From Tethya wilhelma (Eukaryota; Porifera; Demospongiae; Tethyida; Tethyidae): a stretch of 64,000 nucleotides of DNA. Of this stretch, positions 62,384-64,000 are shown piece by piece. Position 1 is the first letter of the stretch. Every line of letters begins with the position of its first letter. The notes under the pieces were generated by a model that was not told the origin of the DNA, ran no database searches, and worked only from the letters and a program-made list of their open reading frames with translations. A program made the translations under genes and the position numbers. The DNA is taken from NCBI GenBank assembly GCA_964030475.1, contig CAXIPT010000009.1, positions 2,509,100 to 2,573,099 on the forward strand, read 5' to 3'.

Positions 62384-63768
62384 ATGATTCAGAAGTCAAA
62401 ACACACGCGGCGTGATAACTGCAGCAGTCCGCCAGGTACTTATTATCATTCACCACACCCACCAGACAAGAGTAAAGATAGCACTCGAGCTCGTCCGAGA
62501 GCGACCAAAACAAAACCTGCACAGCCCCACCACAATACTGAAGTTTCAAGGATAAAGGAGATGCAAACGTTATCTGAGCATAAAAAAAAACGAATTCAGA
62601 TACAGAAAAAATACGACGGGCCACTACTTCCTTCTAAATCGAGTATTCCCCAAGATGCTAGGAAAAGAGAGGTAAATCATACTGAATAATTCTAGGTTCA
62701 CACTCATAATATAGAAAATAAGGTAAGATGAGCCTATTTCAAAATGGCAGAGTAGTTCAGTTTAGTTCAATGCCGTGTGTATAGCTAAACTGAAGCCATT
62801 CAAGGCAGCTGCGCATTGTTCATAGCAAAGAGATTAGGTGGTACGATAACATTCCCCCATGTTCGAAAATGCCTCATTTTACCTTATACTGTAGAATACA
62901 GTACTAAACATGCATGCCCCCCCCTTCTTCCCAAAACAGTACCCGCTATATATACTTCCCTACGTGTACCTGAATTTATGAGTTGTTGATCTGTATATAG
63001 TATATACTGACATATACACACATAATAATGCACACACAAGTCACCTAATTCTTCAGGCTACAATGATATTGATGCGTATGATGGTGTAATAAACAAAAAA
63101 TCAAAGCCAGATGTCCAAGCAGGGCAAGCAACTCAAGGAATGAATTCTCTCTCAATCAAGTACAGCACTTTTAACAATGACTCCATGCCCCCTATTTCTC
63201 AACAGCGAAGTACTAATCCAAATAATCATCTGGGAGTACCTTCAGGTGGAAAACAAAACCATCTGGGTAAGAGAGAAAAGTATGTAAACTACCCACTGGC
63301 AATTCCTCAACATGGCAAAAATCCTGGATTGTTAATGCCTAGTAGTGGTAAGTTTCCTTTAGATATATACACCAGAATGGATTAGCCTAGCTCATAAACC
63401 AACTATACCTTAAACTTTACAGCATTATGCTGTAAAGTTTATGATAATATACCCCTCTCCACATGCTTTTGCTGATAGTAGGATGGAAGGTGTGATTTGT
63501 GAGACTATATAATACCATGCTGTGTATTTTAACTGTTTACATCTCTTGTGTATAGCAGGTCACGATCAGATAGGTGCAGCTGGTAATTCTTCACAATTGT
63601 GGAAAAACAATAATTATGAATCAGTATATCCTCAAGCTCTACTAGTAAGTAGCAGAAGTGTTGTAAGTACCTACAATTCAAAACCAGTTATTGTGACTAC
63701 AACAATGAGAAAGATGGATGCTGGAATCTACCGCCCAATTCTAGAAAGAAGGCATGATCAATATGCAG
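62384..63768 (+). CDS. Unrecognised gene, partial
   Basis: Likely exons: 62384-62671 (MIQKSKHTRRDNCSSPPG, then basic KKKRIQIQKKYDGPLLPS), 63057-63347 (DIDAYDGVINKKSKPDVQ, NPNNHLGVPSGG), 63559-63768 (HDQIGAAGNSSQLWKNNNYE, YRPILERRHDQYAG). The first two do not join in phase, so a small exon may lie between (62672-63056), where a MITE also sits. The protein is polar, basic and rich in Ser, Asn, Gln and Pro without a known domain; probably intrinsically disordered. It continues beyond the last donor, and the remaining ~230 bases show nothing further. Confidence 0.5.
62719..62888. mobile_element. Small MITE related to the 51297 element
   Basis: ATAAGGTAAGATGAGCC at the left and the inverse-like TGCCTCATTTTACCTTAT at the right bound ~170 bp of non-coding DNA flanked by TA. 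It lies in an intron of the last gene. Confidence 0.65.
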
Positions 63769-64000
63769 GTATGATTATGGACTATCCTAGCTTCAAATAA
63801 TTGCAATATATTTTATTGCCATAGAAAAGCAATTCCATCATGGGAGTCAAAACTATTTGAAGCAAAAAGCTTGGTATATGATGAGCAAATAATATTTCCA
63901 TTGGATAATAATATTGTTTGTTATTATAGTGCTGTCATAAAATTATAAACTCTCTTTATTAGTGATACTTCAACATTTCAAATACCAAGAAATACCTCTT

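Overview
The window is animal nuclear DNA, most likely from a sponge (demosponge). It is AT-rich and gene-dense, with many short GT-AG introns and numerous small fold-back transposons. It mixes deeply conserved animal genes (EPS8, plastin/fimbrin, a TYSND1-type peroxisomal protease, prenylcysteine oxidase) with expanded families typical of early animals: Death-domain proteins, filamin-NHL proteins, IgGFc-binding-like and GLSVTHG-type secreted proteins. The species is an inference. Nothing bacterial (operons, Shine-Dalgarno sites, CRISPR) is visible. Eight single N characters, at 3841, 8749, 11097, 26158, 35173, 37596, 50696 and 56104, are probably assembly joins; most lie in or beside microsatellites or duplicated sequence.

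Layout. 1-8.4 kb: transposon-rich; a Ty3/gypsy integrase remnant, several copies of one fold-back family with ~105-bp inverted repeats, a ~1-kb composite element with another element nested in it, and one damaged secreted-protein gene (minus). 8.9-13.9 kb: a divergent pair, an IgGFc-binding-like secreted gene (minus) and an Ig/FnIII single-pass receptor (plus). 14.1-31.9 kb: a divergent pair of actin regulators, a very long EPS8 (minus) and plastin (plus), sharing a ~390-bp promoter interval. 32.2-33.8 kb: a GLYAT-like acyltransferase (minus). 34.8-44.4 kb: a tandemly duplicated signalling cluster (plus) with a filamin-NHL protein, a 3'-truncated copy of a Death-domain gene, the TYSND1-like protease, an NHL pseudogene carrying a micro-inversion, and a complete gene with the order novel domain, Death, coiled coil, two filamin repeats, SH3. 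44.7-47.8 kb: an ankyrin-repeat protein (minus). 48.1-50.8 kb: prenylcysteine oxidase with a transposon in its first intron. 52.6-62 kb: an inverted, partly palindromic locus with two intron-less ubiquitin-like/RBR E3-ligase-like genes pointing outward, two head-to-head copies of a type II membrane glycosyltransferase-like gene, and a Death-domain/RBR fusion between. 62.4 kb to the end: an unrecognised partial gene.

How the parts may work together. EPS8 and plastin both act on actin bundles and are divergently placed. The right half is rich in modules used elsewhere in innate-immune and cell-death signalling (Death, filamin, NHL, SH3, RBR). The Death-RBR protein and the Death-filamin-SH3 adaptor, about 14 kb apart, are the best candidates for an undescribed signalling system; a direct partnership is only inferred. 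Several genes carry exactly one frame break, often in a homopolymer or dinucleotide run, so some apparent pseudogenes may be assembly errors. Exon coordinates were read by eye from GT/AG signals and reading phase and may be off by a few bases.
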